A DNA stretch of 64,000 nt from Volutella citrinella (lineage: Eukaryota; Ascomycota; Sordariomycetes; Hypocreales; Nectriaceae): the NCBI GenBank assembly GCA_034401135.1, contig JAWZSP010000003.1:2542001-2606000 (forward strand), in the 5' to 3' direction. The notes beneath the pieces are model-generated. The model was not told the origin of the DNA, searched no databases, and worked only from the letters and a program-made list of their open reading frames with translations. Position 1 is the first letter of the stretch. Every line of letters begins with the position of its first letter. Positions 1 to 12,728 of the stretch are shown one piece after another. Made by a program: the position numbers and the translations under genes.

Positions 1-3000
1 TGCGTGTTGCAGCAGCATGGGGGAAGCTGGCAAGCCATGGTGTTTTCCCACAGCGGCTTGAGGTTCGCGACGAGAGAGAGGGGAGCAAACAAGCTTTGGA
101 AGGAGGGAGAAGCGGTGCAGTTTTGTGAACTTGTGGTGACGAGTTCAGCGGAGAGAGAGGGGGGAACGTAGAACGGGCGGTGAAATGGTGAGTTGTGTTT
201 GTGGGTGAGCGAGATGCAGGTCTCGGGAAGCAGCCATGGGGAAGGCGGAGGTGGCAGGTACCTGCCCTTTGTGTTGAGGCGCGGCGGCGCCGTTTTGGTG
301 TCTGTGGACATTGCCAATGCCGGACTCGACGGAGAAGTAGCTGAACTTGTCCGTCCTGCGACCTGACTATCCTGGGCTTCCCCTCCTTCCAAGACATTCC
401 GTGCCCGGCATGGCTGCTTCTCATCCTGGCGATTGGCCACACGACAGCGGTTGGTGTGGTGTGGGTGGCATTGGGACATGTTGCATTGGCCAGGTTATTA
501 TAGGCAGGCACACCTTCTGCAGACCGACCGATCAGGGGGCAACGTCAAGGCGGCCCAGTTACAAAGCCACATTCCTCTCGTCGTCCTCGAGCCAGCTCGA
601 CTTGCGAGCCCAATGCCTCTCAGCGCCTTCAGTTGCGCACTTCGCCGATGTGTAGACTCCATCGTAATTTTTCTTTTCTTTGCCGGATCGCTCTGGGTCG
701 CGCGTGCTCTTGCGACGGGCACGCGACTCGACCTAGGTTTCGCAATCCCGTCGTCAGCCAACGCCGGCAGTTGCAGTCGTTGAGGGGGAAAAGAGGGGCG
801 AAAATCCGGGGTAGTAGCGCAGAACCCACTAATATGCATGCCTAGCAGCGGCCCGGGTTCCCCATTCGCGACGCTCGCCTCAGTGGCGCCAGAGCAACAC
901 AAAGGCCCCGCGGGTCATGACCAGTTGATTTGATTATCCCAGCCCGCAATTGATGCGCGTCTTGCTGCGTCAAGGCGCGAGGCAGGAGGCAGACGCCTGT
1001 CTGAAATCCTCCTCAGTCTGTCTCGAGTCCTGCAGTCGCTGCCACGTAACCAGGCCACTTCTCCCTCCCTTCGGGCCCTCGTTTTCCCTGGGCTTGCCCG
1101 ACCTGTTGTTTTGGTTGCAGCGGTTTCAAGAGCCAGACACGGATGTGACGGCGAGACTTGGTACTTCACATTCCCGCGGGATCTCGGCATCGGAGGATTA
1201 GCGAATCGGGATCTCCACGAATGAACGCGTTTGCCCGGACACTTAGCCTCTCATCACATCTGGCGTCCTGTGAGCGTGAATAGCGGCGGCAACAGCTCTG
1301 TCCCTTGGAGCATTACGAGGTATCACCACCTTGAGGCATTTCCGCATGCAAGTCATGTTCCTTTGCTGCGAGGATGCCACGGAGATCCCTGAGAGTGACA
1401 TTGGGATGGGTGGTAAGACCCCCCCTCTCCTGGCATAAGAGGACGACGATCACGCCACAGCAGCAACACTTCTCCCGGTAACCACCGCCGACGACACACT
1501 GAATATCTACCGGTTTGGAATTAATTGTAATTTTAAAACAAGAATATCCGATGTGCATCTGGTCCTCCCGAAGGAGCAACGAAGAAGTCTGATGCTCCTA
1601 AACATTACGACAACTTTGAAGAGTGTAGTACCGAGAGGCGCCCGGAGAAAAGCACGCGACGCTTCGATCTACTAGACTTGAATTATTGTGTGTAATTTGC
1701 GCGGCTTGTTACGGGCTACGCTGCTCTGCGCAATCTACGACGTATTCCCTGAGCATGCTACGTAGAGCCGGCCAGCAGTGGCAATTCGACGGGCGGCACT
1801 CTCATTCCGCTGCCGCAACGCGTGTTGCTTGCCTCCGGAGTTTGTACAGCTTTCCTTCCCACTGAAGACGAAAAGATAATAACATTAGATATACATAAAG
1901 AAGTCAATGGTGGCTGAGTGAAGTTCTGCTGTTTCCTAGCTACCGTGTTGTCGGGGAGTGCTGCTGTGATCAAGGGGAGCCACGCGGACACATAAGTACT
2001 TCTATGTTGTTACAACTGCAAAGGGTGTATCTGCATTGACACAGAAGGGCCTCGTACCGAAATTTGACATGATTAAATAGCAGAGCCTACTCAGTTTTAA
2101 TATCTGATGATCCAGCTGGGCACGCCGGATGCTCATGGCTGGATGGAGAGCGGTCTAGAGGCCATTGACGACCCGACCCTCCATGGTCCCGAGCAAGATT
2201 TTAGAATCGCATGTTTGGGCACCCGGTGCCGGGGAAACCACTCAATGAGGTACAGGAGCCTGCCACAGGGTCCTCTTCACTACGGGCCGTCTATTCACTT
2301 GGGTGGGGGCTGCTCCCATGCGATGCAGCATTCAGGGGTGGTATCGCCTGCATTGTGTCGGACATTGCATGAAGAAACTGGAAGGGAATGGCGAAGAAGG
2401 CAAGGGAATCAGGTAATGTAGAAAAAATACCATTCCGCCGCTTGCGTAGAAGGACAAAGACGGGCATGACGACTGCGCTCAACGCCTCCACTGGGAGGAG
2501 GGAAGAGAAGTGCTGGAGAAGCCTAGGAGAATGGGAAGACTGCGATGGAGGGTAGGGAAATGAGCCCATACCGCTCTGGTTATTCCGATACTTTGGTGAT
2601 TCATTGGTTGTACGTTGGTAGTGCGAATGCCATATAGTCATCGTTGGATAAGCTTGTCAACGAAGCCACACAACAACAGCCACGAGGAATACTTGGATAT
2701 GTACGACTCAGACTTGTTCGACCACGCTGAGGAATGACACGTTCGCAAGTCAAGTGCAAGACTGCGATGAGCCATGTCCGACCAGTCTTGATTCCGGCTA
2801 CACATACCGAGTTCACTTGGTGCCGTGGCCACAGGCCTGTCTGCGGTCAATAATGCCACGTCCAGTCCAGGCCGGGCCCCTGAGTGGCTTGCATTCACAT
2901 CAGCAAAATAAACGGCTTGAATAATGGAGCATTGCCCTGTCCATGCATTACTGAAATGTAATTGTGTCTCATAAACTTTTCTAGTTGTCGAATGTCCCAA

Positions 3001-3066
3001 TGACGCCGCCCATATGCTAAACATGGCCCGTTTGCCAACTTGATCGGCTGCTCCCATACACACCCA
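1..3066. other. intergenic, no gene recognised
   Basis: No reading frame here has the sustained, family-like composition seen in the real genes of the window. The open frames are short, overlap on both strands and show no known motif. The first 250 bases are purine-rich on the plus strand, with GAGAGAGG and GGGGGAA runs, so the minus strand is a pyrimidine-rich stretch like the leaders of genes here. That would fit the promoter or leader of a minus-strand gene starting beyond the left edge, but this is only inference. The right end contains the terminator region of rrp6. Confidence 0.6.
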
Positions 3067-5751
3067 TCACTTCTTAAATGTAGCACTGCGCTCTCCGCGA
3101 ATGGGCGGTGCTTTGCGAGCTCCCTTGATAAGCCCATCGTCCGCCGACTTGGCGTATGGGTCAAACGCCTTCTTCTTCTTCTTGCCCGTCTCGGGCCCGG
3201 CCGGCGCGCGGCCTGCGTTGAGCACGGAAGTGGCTTTGCTGTAATCGAATGGGACCGCCTCGTACTTCTTCTCCTGTGCGGCCGCCTGCTGCTTCTGGTT
3301 CTTCTTCTCCTGCTGGCGGGCCTTGCGAGCCAGCTTGGCCTCTTGTCGTCGGGCCTTCTCCTCCTCGGCTATCTTCTCCTGTTCTCTGCGCATGCGCTTC
3401 CGTTCTTTCTTATTGGGACCCTTCTTTCGAGGCTCCACAACCGTGAGAACACCATCGCCTGCCCCCTCATTGTCCTCGTCGCTTTCCGAATCCGACTCCT
3501 CACTCGTGCTAGAATCGTCTTCTTCAACAGCTTCCGACTTCCGCTTCTGACCCTTCTTCAGCGTAAACTCTTGGTCAGGATCCTCTTGAGGCTCAGCATT
3601 GCTGATTGCCAACTCCGCAGCCACCACTTTCTCGTCGTCATTGCCGGGCGCTTCATTGGCGGCCTCATTTGACGGAACATTCCCATCTGCCAATTCCTGT
3701 TGAACGAAACGCTGCCAGGGGAAGGGAATGTGGTCATTTTGTTGTTGTTCACGTACCAGTTTGGCATCCTCCCAGCGAGTGCTGAGAGGCATGTCGCCAA
3801 AGAGCCGTGATCTGGTCAGCCTGCTGACCGTGACCTCTCCGTCTAGGTCTGGCAGCTTTGTAACTTGCTTGGCAATGATGGAGGCGCCATTTTTGCGCAT
3901 CTGATCGGGTGCCATCGAAGTGAAGAAGTGAAGCAGGCTGGGCCCTCCGCGAGACTTTGTAGCTTTGATGGTCTCCCACATCTCGCCGAATCGCGGCCTT
4001 GCCAAGGGCGCATTCCTCGGGATCAGGCTGTGCAGCGCCTTGGCATCGGGCGGGTTGATGCGCGCAATATCTATAATGGTATTGGTCGCCAGCACGAAAT
4101 TAGGGCTTTCATCTTCCTTCCTGGCAGTATCATCTCTCCACTTCCAAAGTGCCTTGAAGACAGAGAACTGCTCACTGTCAAAGGCCAGGTGTGAGTGCTT
4201 GAAGACATATCCATACCAACCACGAGAGCCCTCGCCGGTCTCCTCGTCGTACCCAGGGTGTTCATGGCGGGAGAGTGACAGCTCCTGTGATCTCTGCAGG
4301 GCTTTCTCGATGTAGTTGAGCTCTGGGTTTGTCGAGTCCGAGGCAGCAACAAGGTCGTTCCGCACACGGTCATAGATGTAGAGCAGGTAGTGGGTATCGG
4401 ATCGAGCGTAGTAGAGCATTTCTTCAGGGATAGGTCTAGTTGCAAGTAAGTAGGGTATTTCGCGTCAGTTTCCCTGGATGGCGGAACGAACCGAATTCGC
4501 CAGTCTGCGAGCTGGTATTGTTTATCTGCATCAAAGTTTACAAACTTGGATAGCAGGAATGCCAGACTCCTCCCAGAGTAGAGGAGTTCACAAGCGAAGA
4601 AAGTGTCGAAGAGTCCGTTTACGTAGAGGCCGAGGTCGCGCTGAAGCCACACCATATCCATGTAGGCGCCGTGGAAAACCTGCCACAGTTAGCTCATTCG
4701 GTCACTGGTGGACATGGGCAATCAATCTACTAACCTTGACAATGGAAGGGTCGGCGAAGACTTCGTTCAGCACCTCCAGCTTGTGGCGCCAGGGCCGCAG
4801 TGTGTCGACAATCCAGTCCTTTTCGCGAGTGCTGACTTGCATTAGCGAGACGAGGCCGACGTATGTTCTGAAGTCGTGGTGCTCCAAGTCGACGGCGATC
4901 TCCTTGGCCTTCTTCAGTTCCTCGAGCATTTCAAGAACGCCCTCATAAGTGTCAACCCAGGTTGCTTGCGTCGTCTCGACAGGTTGATACATGATGGGCT
5001 CGGCGGTTTTGAACAATCGCTTAGGATACACCATCCGCGAAATCTCCGTTTCGTAGGGGTGTCGGAATCTATTTGAAAACAGACAGTTAGGTACAGGTTT
5101 CTTCAGCGCCATGGCTGTTGATGGGGGTTGATCGTACTGTTGTACTCCCGCATCATTGGGGACCGTCACGAGGCTTTCCTCAAGCGACTCCTTCGCATGA
5201 GGCTTGGACGTAAGGATCGGCTTCCATGGTCCGGTTGGGAAATTGTCTGGCTGTCGCTCGAATTGAATCTGGGGTTTGACAATGTTTGCGTTTCGAATGA
5301 CCTTGTTCGTCGACTTCGCTTTCTTTGCTTTGCTCGCCTGGCAGCTGTTAGCGCGCATGATATCGGAAGAGGCGCTGGTTGCACATACAGAGTCGGGCAC
5401 CGGGGGTTCCTTGCGCTTGACGAGGCCGGTGTACTCGTCCATGGCTGTGTCGGCCTTTTCGAGGACGGAATCAACGACGTCGACCACTCCCCGCCAGTTC
5501 ATCTCGATATCCTCAGCATCCTCTAGCTTGGGTGCCTTCAATCCACAGGCACGGCCGGCGGACTGGAGGAGGCGGGTGGACAGTTCGAGGAGGCGTGACG
5601 TGCGGTCGTCGAGCTGTTGGGCAACATCGGGGTTGACTGTGCGCTGGAAGCTCAGGTCTTCGGCGGCGATGCGATTGGAAGTCTTGACGGTAGACACGAG
5701 CGACTTCTGCACACTCTCCTGGAGCGACTTGAAGTCTTGTGACGGCTCCAT
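3067..5751 (-). CDS. rrp6: exosome 3'-5' exoribonuclease Rrp6 (EXOSC10)
   Basis: This encodes the nuclear exosome-associated distributive 3'-5' exoribonuclease that trims rRNA, snoRNA and aberrant nuclear transcripts. Three exons are read on the minus strand: 5751-4735, 4679-4492 and 4435-3067, with introns of 55 and 56 nt; the second uses a GTTCGT donor. The protein is 857 residues. In order it has an N-terminal PMC2NT region (about 1-90, the Rrp47-binding part in the family), a DEDD-Y exonuclease domain with Exo I D288 and E290, Exo II D347 and Exo III Y411-x3-D415, then an HRDC domain (about 455-530), and a long lysine/acid-rich tail that probably carries the nuclear localisation signal. 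All catalytic residues are present. The frame continues upstream of the chosen start, but family alignment favours the Met before SQDFKSLQ. It is divergent from tps1, about 2 kb away. Confidence 0.95.
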
Positions 5752-7820
5752 GATGGGCAAGAGTGAGGGCAGTACGCTCGAACGTGAAGTGTCTGGAGCC
5801 TTGATCGTCGCAATGCGCCTCTGGAGGAACAAAAATTCAGGCTCTGGCGCGGACAAAGGCTGTTATCGATAAGGAATCAGTGATCTACGCCCCACTGAGC
5901 TGTGAATGGGAGCAGGACAACTCCTGCTCGCGCTATCCCGTCGTTGACACATCGAAGACACGCGAATGTCTGACATTGGAACCAATAAAGGCACATCAGC
6001 GACTGGTAAAAATTTTTTTATTGGTGGCGTGAAGCAGGTGACATTCGAAGGAGAGTTGGCTACTCTCGTTGCATCGTTTCAATCCTATTTCCATGACACA
6101 GAGCTCTGGAGAGAGGCGCCACTAATTGAATGTATTTTGAATGGGCTCCCAAGCTCGGCAATACCCTCAAGGGCAATCCCTCAAACCTACTTGATCGGTA
6201 GTTTGAGGGTGATGAGAGGAAGCAGGCGATCACGCATGGTTGGTATCGCCGTACCACCCTGCAGCAGGCGCAGTTGCGGTCCGCAGGCCTGGCATCGACA
6301 GCCGGTCCCTCTCTTCCTGATGTGCAGTGCATTAGCACCTGGTGGAGACTGGCCGGGCGCACACCTCCGGCCCTGGCCTCGGATGGATGCGCGACTGGGA
6401 GCCACGGGGGCCATGATTGGGATTTGGGACGCGGACGCCCTCTAATCGGGTTGGGACGCATGGAGACGGGGTGGGCACCCGGGAATCGATGTTGCGTGCT
6501 TTTGCCCTCACTGTTACTGCCAAGGATGTGCAGCTGCGGCACATCGTGGCCATTCTACAGGTTGGTGAGGTCCAAGCGAGCCATTGTGCAGAGGGCAGGC
6601 GAGGCAGGCTAGCTTTACGGAGCCTCGACACCCTGGCAAAGTGCCTGAAGATGCTGCAGCGCAATGGGGCCTGTTGATGATGGACCCAATGGGACATCCG
6701 CTGTAGCGTCGTGTCGCCTCTCGCATGTGTGAGGTCGTCTCTGAGGACGGACAAGACCAGGCCGAGATACCGGCGGGCCGGATCTTTGCTCCAATGCCTA
6801 CGCCTACCACGCCCCCTCCCGGCCGCAGGCGTACCCCCAGCGTACCACGAGGGAGAGCGGCAGAAGCGGGATATTATTGTTTGTTCTGGGGGAGAGCCGG
6901 CGGAGAGGGACCCTGCGAGCCGCGTGGTTATGGCAAGGTACGGGTAGCCGATAATGCAGATGGAGGAGCTGCGGCAGTAGTACTAGTAGTATTGATTGCA
7001 TTTGCTTCAACTGGCCTGCATTGCGTCTAGGCCTGCGTAGCCGAGTTGCGGCCGGAACTCTGCGCATCTCATATACCTCACCAGTCCTCCGCGCCTTTTA
7101 TCTTTTCGCCTGGCATCCATCTCCAACAGCATCCGTCTCGAGGCAGCAGAGGATCAAAAGTGCCAGACACCGGAACGAGCAACCGGCTGCATCGTTGTTG
7201 CACTACTAGTACTGCCACAGCCGCAGCGGACGGCAATTCCTCCCATTGATAACTCTATGAGCCTGCAAGTACACCGCGTTTGCCCCTCCTCGCTGCCCCT
7301 CATTTCCGTTTCAAGCCCAAGGCCCAGAGCCAAAAAGTCGCCATCCCCAATCCTCACACACTCTCCCTCCGTCTTGCATCGCCAACTACTTACCCACCAG
7401 CAACGGCCCTGCGTGTTCCTGCCCTGCGTTGCTATACCTATCTATAGGAGCACCTATTGACCCCCTTCAACCACTACGTACGCAACGTCTACCCTACCAG
7501 CAGTATTGGCCCTCCCTGCGCGATACGAAAATCGCCTGACTGCGACTGTCACTGACCCAAGAAATAAATAGTATTAACGTCATCGGTTTTCACAGACGCC
7601 CAAGCTTCTTGCACTAGACAGAAACCCCCACTACTAGCCTACGCCCGCATTGGCCCCTCCGAGACGTCCAGCTCAGTAGCTTGAACCCCCCCTCCAAGCC
7701 AGCATCCCAGCTCCCCAAAAACCATCTTACGTCTGGTCTTGAGCAGCACAGCTCTCGATTTTGTGCATCCAATCTACCTCAATCTCTCTACTCCCGCGCT
7801 CCGCACCTACACACGCCACG
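5752..7820. other. divergent intergenic region rrp6/tps1
   Basis: About 2.1 kb lie between two divergent start codons. No convincing gene is seen. The half nearest tps1 (about 7070-7820) is strongly C/T-rich on the plus strand, as expected of a long fungal promoter and 5' leader. It contains scattered CCCCT pentamers, described separately. Short ATG-started frames occur in it and could act as upstream ORFs, but none shows protein-like composition. Confidence 0.5.
7283..7693 (+). promoter_or_regulatory. CCCCT (STRE-like) cluster upstream of tps1
   Basis: CCCCT pentamers occur at 7283-7287, 7296-7300, 7462-7466, 7654-7658 and 7689-7693, between 130 and 540 bases before the tps1 start. CCCCT is the core stress-response element bound by Msn2/4-type zinc-finger factors in yeasts, and trehalose synthase genes are classic stress targets. 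The motif is short and the leader is C-rich, so chance occurrence is quite possible. Confidence 0.3.
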
Positions 7821-9492
7821 ATGCCCGGAACCGTCGACGGCGGTGATGCGACGACGCCAGGGCGCTTGCTCCTTCTCTCCAACCGCCTCCCCATTACCAT
7901 CAAGCGGTCCGATGATGGTAGCTACAGCTTCTCCATGTCGTCTGGCGGCCTTGTGACTGGCCTCAGCGGTTTGAGCAAGACAACCAGCTTCCAGTGGTAC
8001 GGCTGGCCTGGCCTGGAGGTGCCTGAAACTGAGGTCGAGGGCATGAGCCAGCGTCTCAAGGACGAGTATGGCGCGCACCCGGTCTTTATCGACGACGAGC
8101 TTGCGGATAGACACTACAATGGCTTCTCAAGTACGTCGGCCCACCCTCCCCCTCCCCCTCCCCCAACGCTGTGCGCTGGCTGAGTCTCCCCAAGACGAGA
8201 TCCTCTGGCCCCTCTTCCACTACCACCCCGGAGAGATCACCTTCGACGAGTCCGCCTGGGCCGCATACCAGGAGGTCAACCGCCTGTTTGCCAAGACGGT
8301 CATCAAGGATGTTCAGGATGGCGATTTGATTTGGGTCCATGACTATCACCTCATGCTCCTCCCCCAAATGCTCCGCGAGGAGATGGGAGACTCCAAGAAG
8401 AACGTCAAGATTGGCTTCTTCCTTCACACCCCTTTCCCTAGCAGCGAAATCTACCGCATTCTCCCCGTCCGAGAAGCTCTATTGACTGGCCTCCTGGACT
8501 GCGATCTCATCGGCTTCCACACCTATGACTATGCGCGCCACTTCCTGAGCAGCTGCTCTCGCATTCTGGAGACTACCACCACCCCCAACGGCGTCGACTG
8601 GAAGGGACGTTTCGTCACCGTCGGCGCATTCCCCATCGGTATCGACCCCGAGAAGTTCGTCGAGGGTCTGAAGAAGCCCAAGGTGCAGGAACGCATCGCC
8701 GCCCTAAGTCGAAAGTTTGAGGGTGTCAAGCTTGTTGTGGGTGTCGACCGCCTTGACTACATCAAGGGCGTTCCCCAGAAGCTGCACGCCCTCGAGGTCT
8801 TCTTGACCGAGCACCCAGAATGGATTGGCAAGATTGTCCTCGTCCAAGTTGCAGTGCCTTCGCGACAAGATGTCGAAGAGTACCAGAACCTCCGCGCCGT
8901 TGTCAACGAGCTCGTCGGTCGAATCAATGGAAAGTTTGGCACCATTGAGTTCATGCCTATCCACTTCCTGCACCAGTCCGTCTCCTTTGACGAGCTGACG
9001 GCTCTCTATGCCGTCTCAGATGTCTGCCTCGTGTCATCAACTCGCGACGGCATGAACCTTGTCTCCTACGAGTATATCGCCACCCAACGCGAGAACCATG
9101 GAGTCATGATCCTGAGCGAGTTCACCGGCGCTGCCCAGTCGCTCAATGGCAGCCTCATCGTCAACCCCTGGAACACGGAGGAGCTGGCCAACGCCTTGCA
9201 TGACGCCGTCACCATGAGCCCCGAACAGCGCGAGGCCAACTACAAGAAGCTCGAGCGATATGTGTTCAAGTACACCAGCGCCTGGTGGGGTGCCAGCTTC
9301 GTCTCGGAAATGGTCCGACTCAGCCAGGATAACGCTCAGCCCAAGACCTTGAGCAATGTGTCTGGCGCCATCCAAGCGGTCGGGGAGCAGGCGCAGAATG
9401 CGGTTGACGTGGTTGAGAAGAAGGTCGAGAGTGCCCTGGGGCTGTCGGAAGAGTCAAAACCCGAAGCCAGCAACAAGGAGGGATCCAATTAG
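7821..9492 (+). CDS. tps1: alpha,alpha-trehalose-6-phosphate synthase
   Basis: This is a GT20 glycosyltransferase. It makes trehalose-6-phosphate from UDP-glucose and glucose-6-phosphate in the cytosol, the first step of trehalose synthesis and a control point for glycolytic influx and stress tolerance. Two exons, 7821-8130 and 8195-9492, flank a 64-nt intron with a GTACGT donor. The joined protein is 535 residues, normal for the catalytic subunit without a phosphatase domain. Visible motifs include LLLLSNRLP (16-24), GGLVTGLSG, WYGWPG, the NGFSNEILWPLFHYHPGE block split by the intron, DYHLMLLP, FFLHTPFPSSEIYR, RLDYIKG and DGMNLVSYE. The frame is open upstream of 7821, but only through non-ATG codons, so this ATG is the clear start. 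The last 50 residues are variable and rich in E, K and S. Confidence 0.97.
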
Positions 9493-10080
9493 GGCCGCGG
9501 CGAAAACAATCTGGCTGACTATAGAGACGAGTTTACGAGACAGGGTGCGATGGGTAGCGTTCATGGGGTCTAGGACATGTATTTCGTGCTTGAATTTGAG
9601 GATCAATTTAACTACCTACTTACTCGATTGTAAAGTCAATCTGCTAGGAACTAATTATGTCTTCTCTTGATATACAAACCATGAGGCAGCAACTGTCCGA
9701 GTGGATTTACTGCAATTCCCTGGCCACTGCGAAAGGCCAAGCAGCGAAGTACGAAGAAAATCACCCGACTGTTTCAAGACTGGATACAAAATACACTTGC
9801 GAGAATTGTTGTGCAGTCGGCAAAGTATCAAATATTATCGAAGAAAATGATGATGGCTTCGCTGAGGCCCCTATAGCCTCTGCTCCCTCCACCAAAGCAG
9901 GTATCTAAGTAAACAGACCGCCCTGTGGTAACAGGCTCCACAGTCGCAGTCGCAGTCCAGTCAAATCAAATCAGAGACCGCCCAACTCCACGAATATATG
10001 ACAGGGTATGAAAGGAACCTATCGGGCCCGTCCCGCAATCGCTGACTCCCGTTGCCTCAAGGCATTCTCGCAATGCCCAT
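9493..10080. other. convergent intergenic region tps1/vid27
   Basis: These 588 bases separate the stop codons of two convergent genes and must hold both 3' untranslated regions. The stretch is more A/T-rich than the coding sequence around it. One short plus-strand open frame at 9657-9908 starts with ATG, but it has no recognisable features and lies where 3' UTRs are expected. Confidence 0.5.
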
Positions 10081-12728
10081 CTAATAAGCTGATTTGACAA
10101 TGTCGTCCTTGCCCAGCTTGTACCGTCCACTGTCGCTACCACCGATCCTTCCCGAGGCTCGACGTCCACCGCTTAGGCGGATATCGCCAATGATGCTCTC
10201 ACGTGTCGGCTTTCGCAAGCTCTGCTTGGCAACCATGTTGACCTCATTTGGAAGCGCCACAATGACGTTCTTGTCAGAGCCATACTTGAAGTCGTCGGCT
10301 TTGACTTCTTCCTCGTAACGCTTGATCTTGTATGGCGCCTTCATTCCACGGAGGATTCTCTTCAAGTTCCACTCGATCACGTAGGGGCCGGTGGCAGTGA
10401 TGATACTCGTCTCCTCAGAACCCTCTCCTGTGTTGAACTTGGCAGGAGTGAAGGCAACCGGCTTGCCCGTCTCGTGATAGAACTGAGCAACGTGCTCAGG
10501 CGTGAGAGCAAGTCTGCGCGGGTGAGGCTTGGAGTCAGCTGCGAATGGCTTCTCAAAACCGAGCTTGCCCTCATTCTTGCCCGATTTCTGCTGAGCATCC
10601 ACGAGAAGAATATAATTCTTGGTTGTACCAAGGATCCAACGGCCATCGGCAGACACATCCATGCCTAGGATGGGGTCACCCAGGGCGGGTAGCTGGGTCT
10701 TGGCACGAATACCGAGACGATCGAAAAGTCGGATATCACCCTTGTTGCTGGCGACCGCAATGTAGCCCTTCTCTGTAGTGGCAAGTGCCGAAAAATCGTT
10801 CTTGGAGGCGTATTGTTTCAAGTCGCTATCGACCAGCTTGTTGCCCGAAAGGCGGGGGTCAACGCGGTAGAGGGCGTTGTTGGAAATACCTAGGAAAGTC
10901 TGCTCCGATGTCATTTGAGCAAATTTGTTTTCCGGGGCAAAATTGACGACAGGGATGTCATCATGGACGTTCCATTCATCGACAACCTTTCCGTATTCGA
11001 GATCCATGCGATACAGCTTGTTCGGGTCAATCTCGTTCTGAAGAATGAGATCGCGATCCTCACTGTGTAGCATGACCTTTTTAGGGTTCATCAGTTTTCC
11101 GCCAGGTGTAGTGACCTTGGAAATGTTTGTCGAGAATTGCAGACGGTTGTTGGGGGTATGCTTGAAGACACCAATCTTGGAGCCTCGGACAACAAAAGAC
11201 CGGTCATGCTTGTAACCAACCGCAAGCTGAGAGTTAGCTTCGCCGTCGGCGTTCTTCGGCAACGTGCTTTCATCGTCTTCATCCGTGTCGTACTCTTCGT
11301 CAGGCGTGGTGTCGTCGGGAAGCTCCTCCTCCTCCTCCTCTTCCTCTTCCTCCTCGATGGGGGGAGCATCCTCCATTGTAAGATCGTTGAACGAATCAAG
11401 CACATACTCGCGCTCCTTTTCTTGAATCTTGGTCCACTTGGTTTCGTTCAGCTTCTCCCAGATGGCTTGCATGATGGCCTCCTGAAACTTCTCCAGGGCT
11501 TTTTGGTCCTGGAAGCGAAGCAGCCATGACCTGGCTGTCCCATCGTTGCTGAAGTGATTGAAAACGAAAGAGAGGTACTCGAAATCGAAGACAGGATTGA
11601 AGTCGGCTACGACGGGGGCTCCCAGGTAGGCCCTGTCCCTGTTTTCAATCTGGAGCCAGTATTCCCATTTGCCGACCTCTGACACAGTGGCGACGACAGA
11701 GCTATCCACAAGGACGAAATGGCCAGGCTGAGGATCGAAAACGTGCAACTCGGCCGAGACAGCGCCATATATTTCCAAAGGGGCCGGGGGGTTCTCGGCG
11801 TCAGGGCCGGTCAAGACGGGTGCCTCAATCTCCTGCTCGGGGATGACGGCAGGCTCCCGTTTGGCCGCCGAATTGGCGGTGTTCCTCTTCAGCATTTGGT
11901 CGACCGATTCAATGGAGCGATCGAGAGTGGTGGGGCTCTGGATGGGGCTGGCGGGAGGGATTGGGTCTTCTTCCTGGAAGACAAACTGGTCGAGGTCCTC
12001 GTCCGATGCGGTGGTGTGTGGTTTGCGATACTTGCGCTCGTACTGGCACTCTTGCGCCACCCGAAACAGCTGCTCGACCTGGGCTTGGGAGACAGAGTTG
12101 TCGCAGACGAACTGGAAGAGATCACCGGTGTCTCCGCTCAGATCTTTCCAGGCAAGAACCTTTTCGCCGCCGTCGCGAATCTCGACACGGAAATGCAGGG
12201 CCTCGTCAAGTAGAAACGTTTTCTCGTCGCGTTCACCAGCAAGGGCGTCGATCTCAGCGTCTTCGCCCTCCTCTTCAGCAAGCAATTCGGCCTCCCCTTC
12301 TTCGAAGACGCGCTGGACGACAAGTTGGTATTGGAAGTCCTGGTTGGTGCGGCGGATGCGGATGGCGGAGTCTTTGAAGATGAGTTCGGAGTAGCCCTTG
12401 GGCGAGAGGGGTCGGACGAGGTAAAGTTGGCCCTGAGGTAGTTCAACGAGGGCCTCCTGGTTGCTCGAGCCGAAGATTAGTTTGCCAACTGTGGTGGGTT
12501 GTTAGTTGATTTTTCCCAGAGGCTACTGGGAAGATGAACAGAAAGAAGTGGAGGGCGAACGATAAAAACGAGGAGCAATCGGGTGGGATAGAGGGGTAAA
12601 TTCCTCAGAGGGTCAGCAAACAAGGCTGGGGGGTGGAATGTGACTGGGGAAGGCGAACTGAGCAGGCAACCGGGCTGAGCTGGGGCGCCGGCGGGGGGGC
12701 AGGACGTACCGTTTCGCAGGACAAACAT
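10081..12728 (-). CDS. vid27: Vid27 family protein
   Basis: This is a homologue of yeast Vid27, a cytoplasmic/nuclear protein linked by name and genetics to vacuolar import and degradation of fructose-1,6-bisphosphatase; its molecular role is not settled. A 19-nt first exon (12728-12710, MFVLRN plus one base) is followed by a 221-nt intron with a clear CTAAC branch point and a long exon at 12488-10081, giving 808 residues. An N-terminal Vid27 domain is followed by a PH-like segment (about 258-356), an uninterrupted run of glutamates and an acidic linker (about 385-420), and the C-terminal Vid27 domain (about 425-780), whose repeats look like a WD/beta-propeller. The tail is basic and serine-rich. 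The small first exon was chosen because the second exon then joins in phase to the expected VGKLIFG sequence. Confidence 0.93.

Noticed and set aside
3040..3672. Leucine-rich 210-codon plus-strand frame that looks like a membrane protein
   Set aside because: It is the complement of the Lys/Glu-rich tail of Rrp6; antisense of AAG/GAG codons yields Leu/Phe runs.
9657..9908. 83-codon ATG frame downstream of tps1
   Set aside because: It lies between two convergent stop codons where 3' UTRs are expected and has no motif or coding-like composition; too weak to call.
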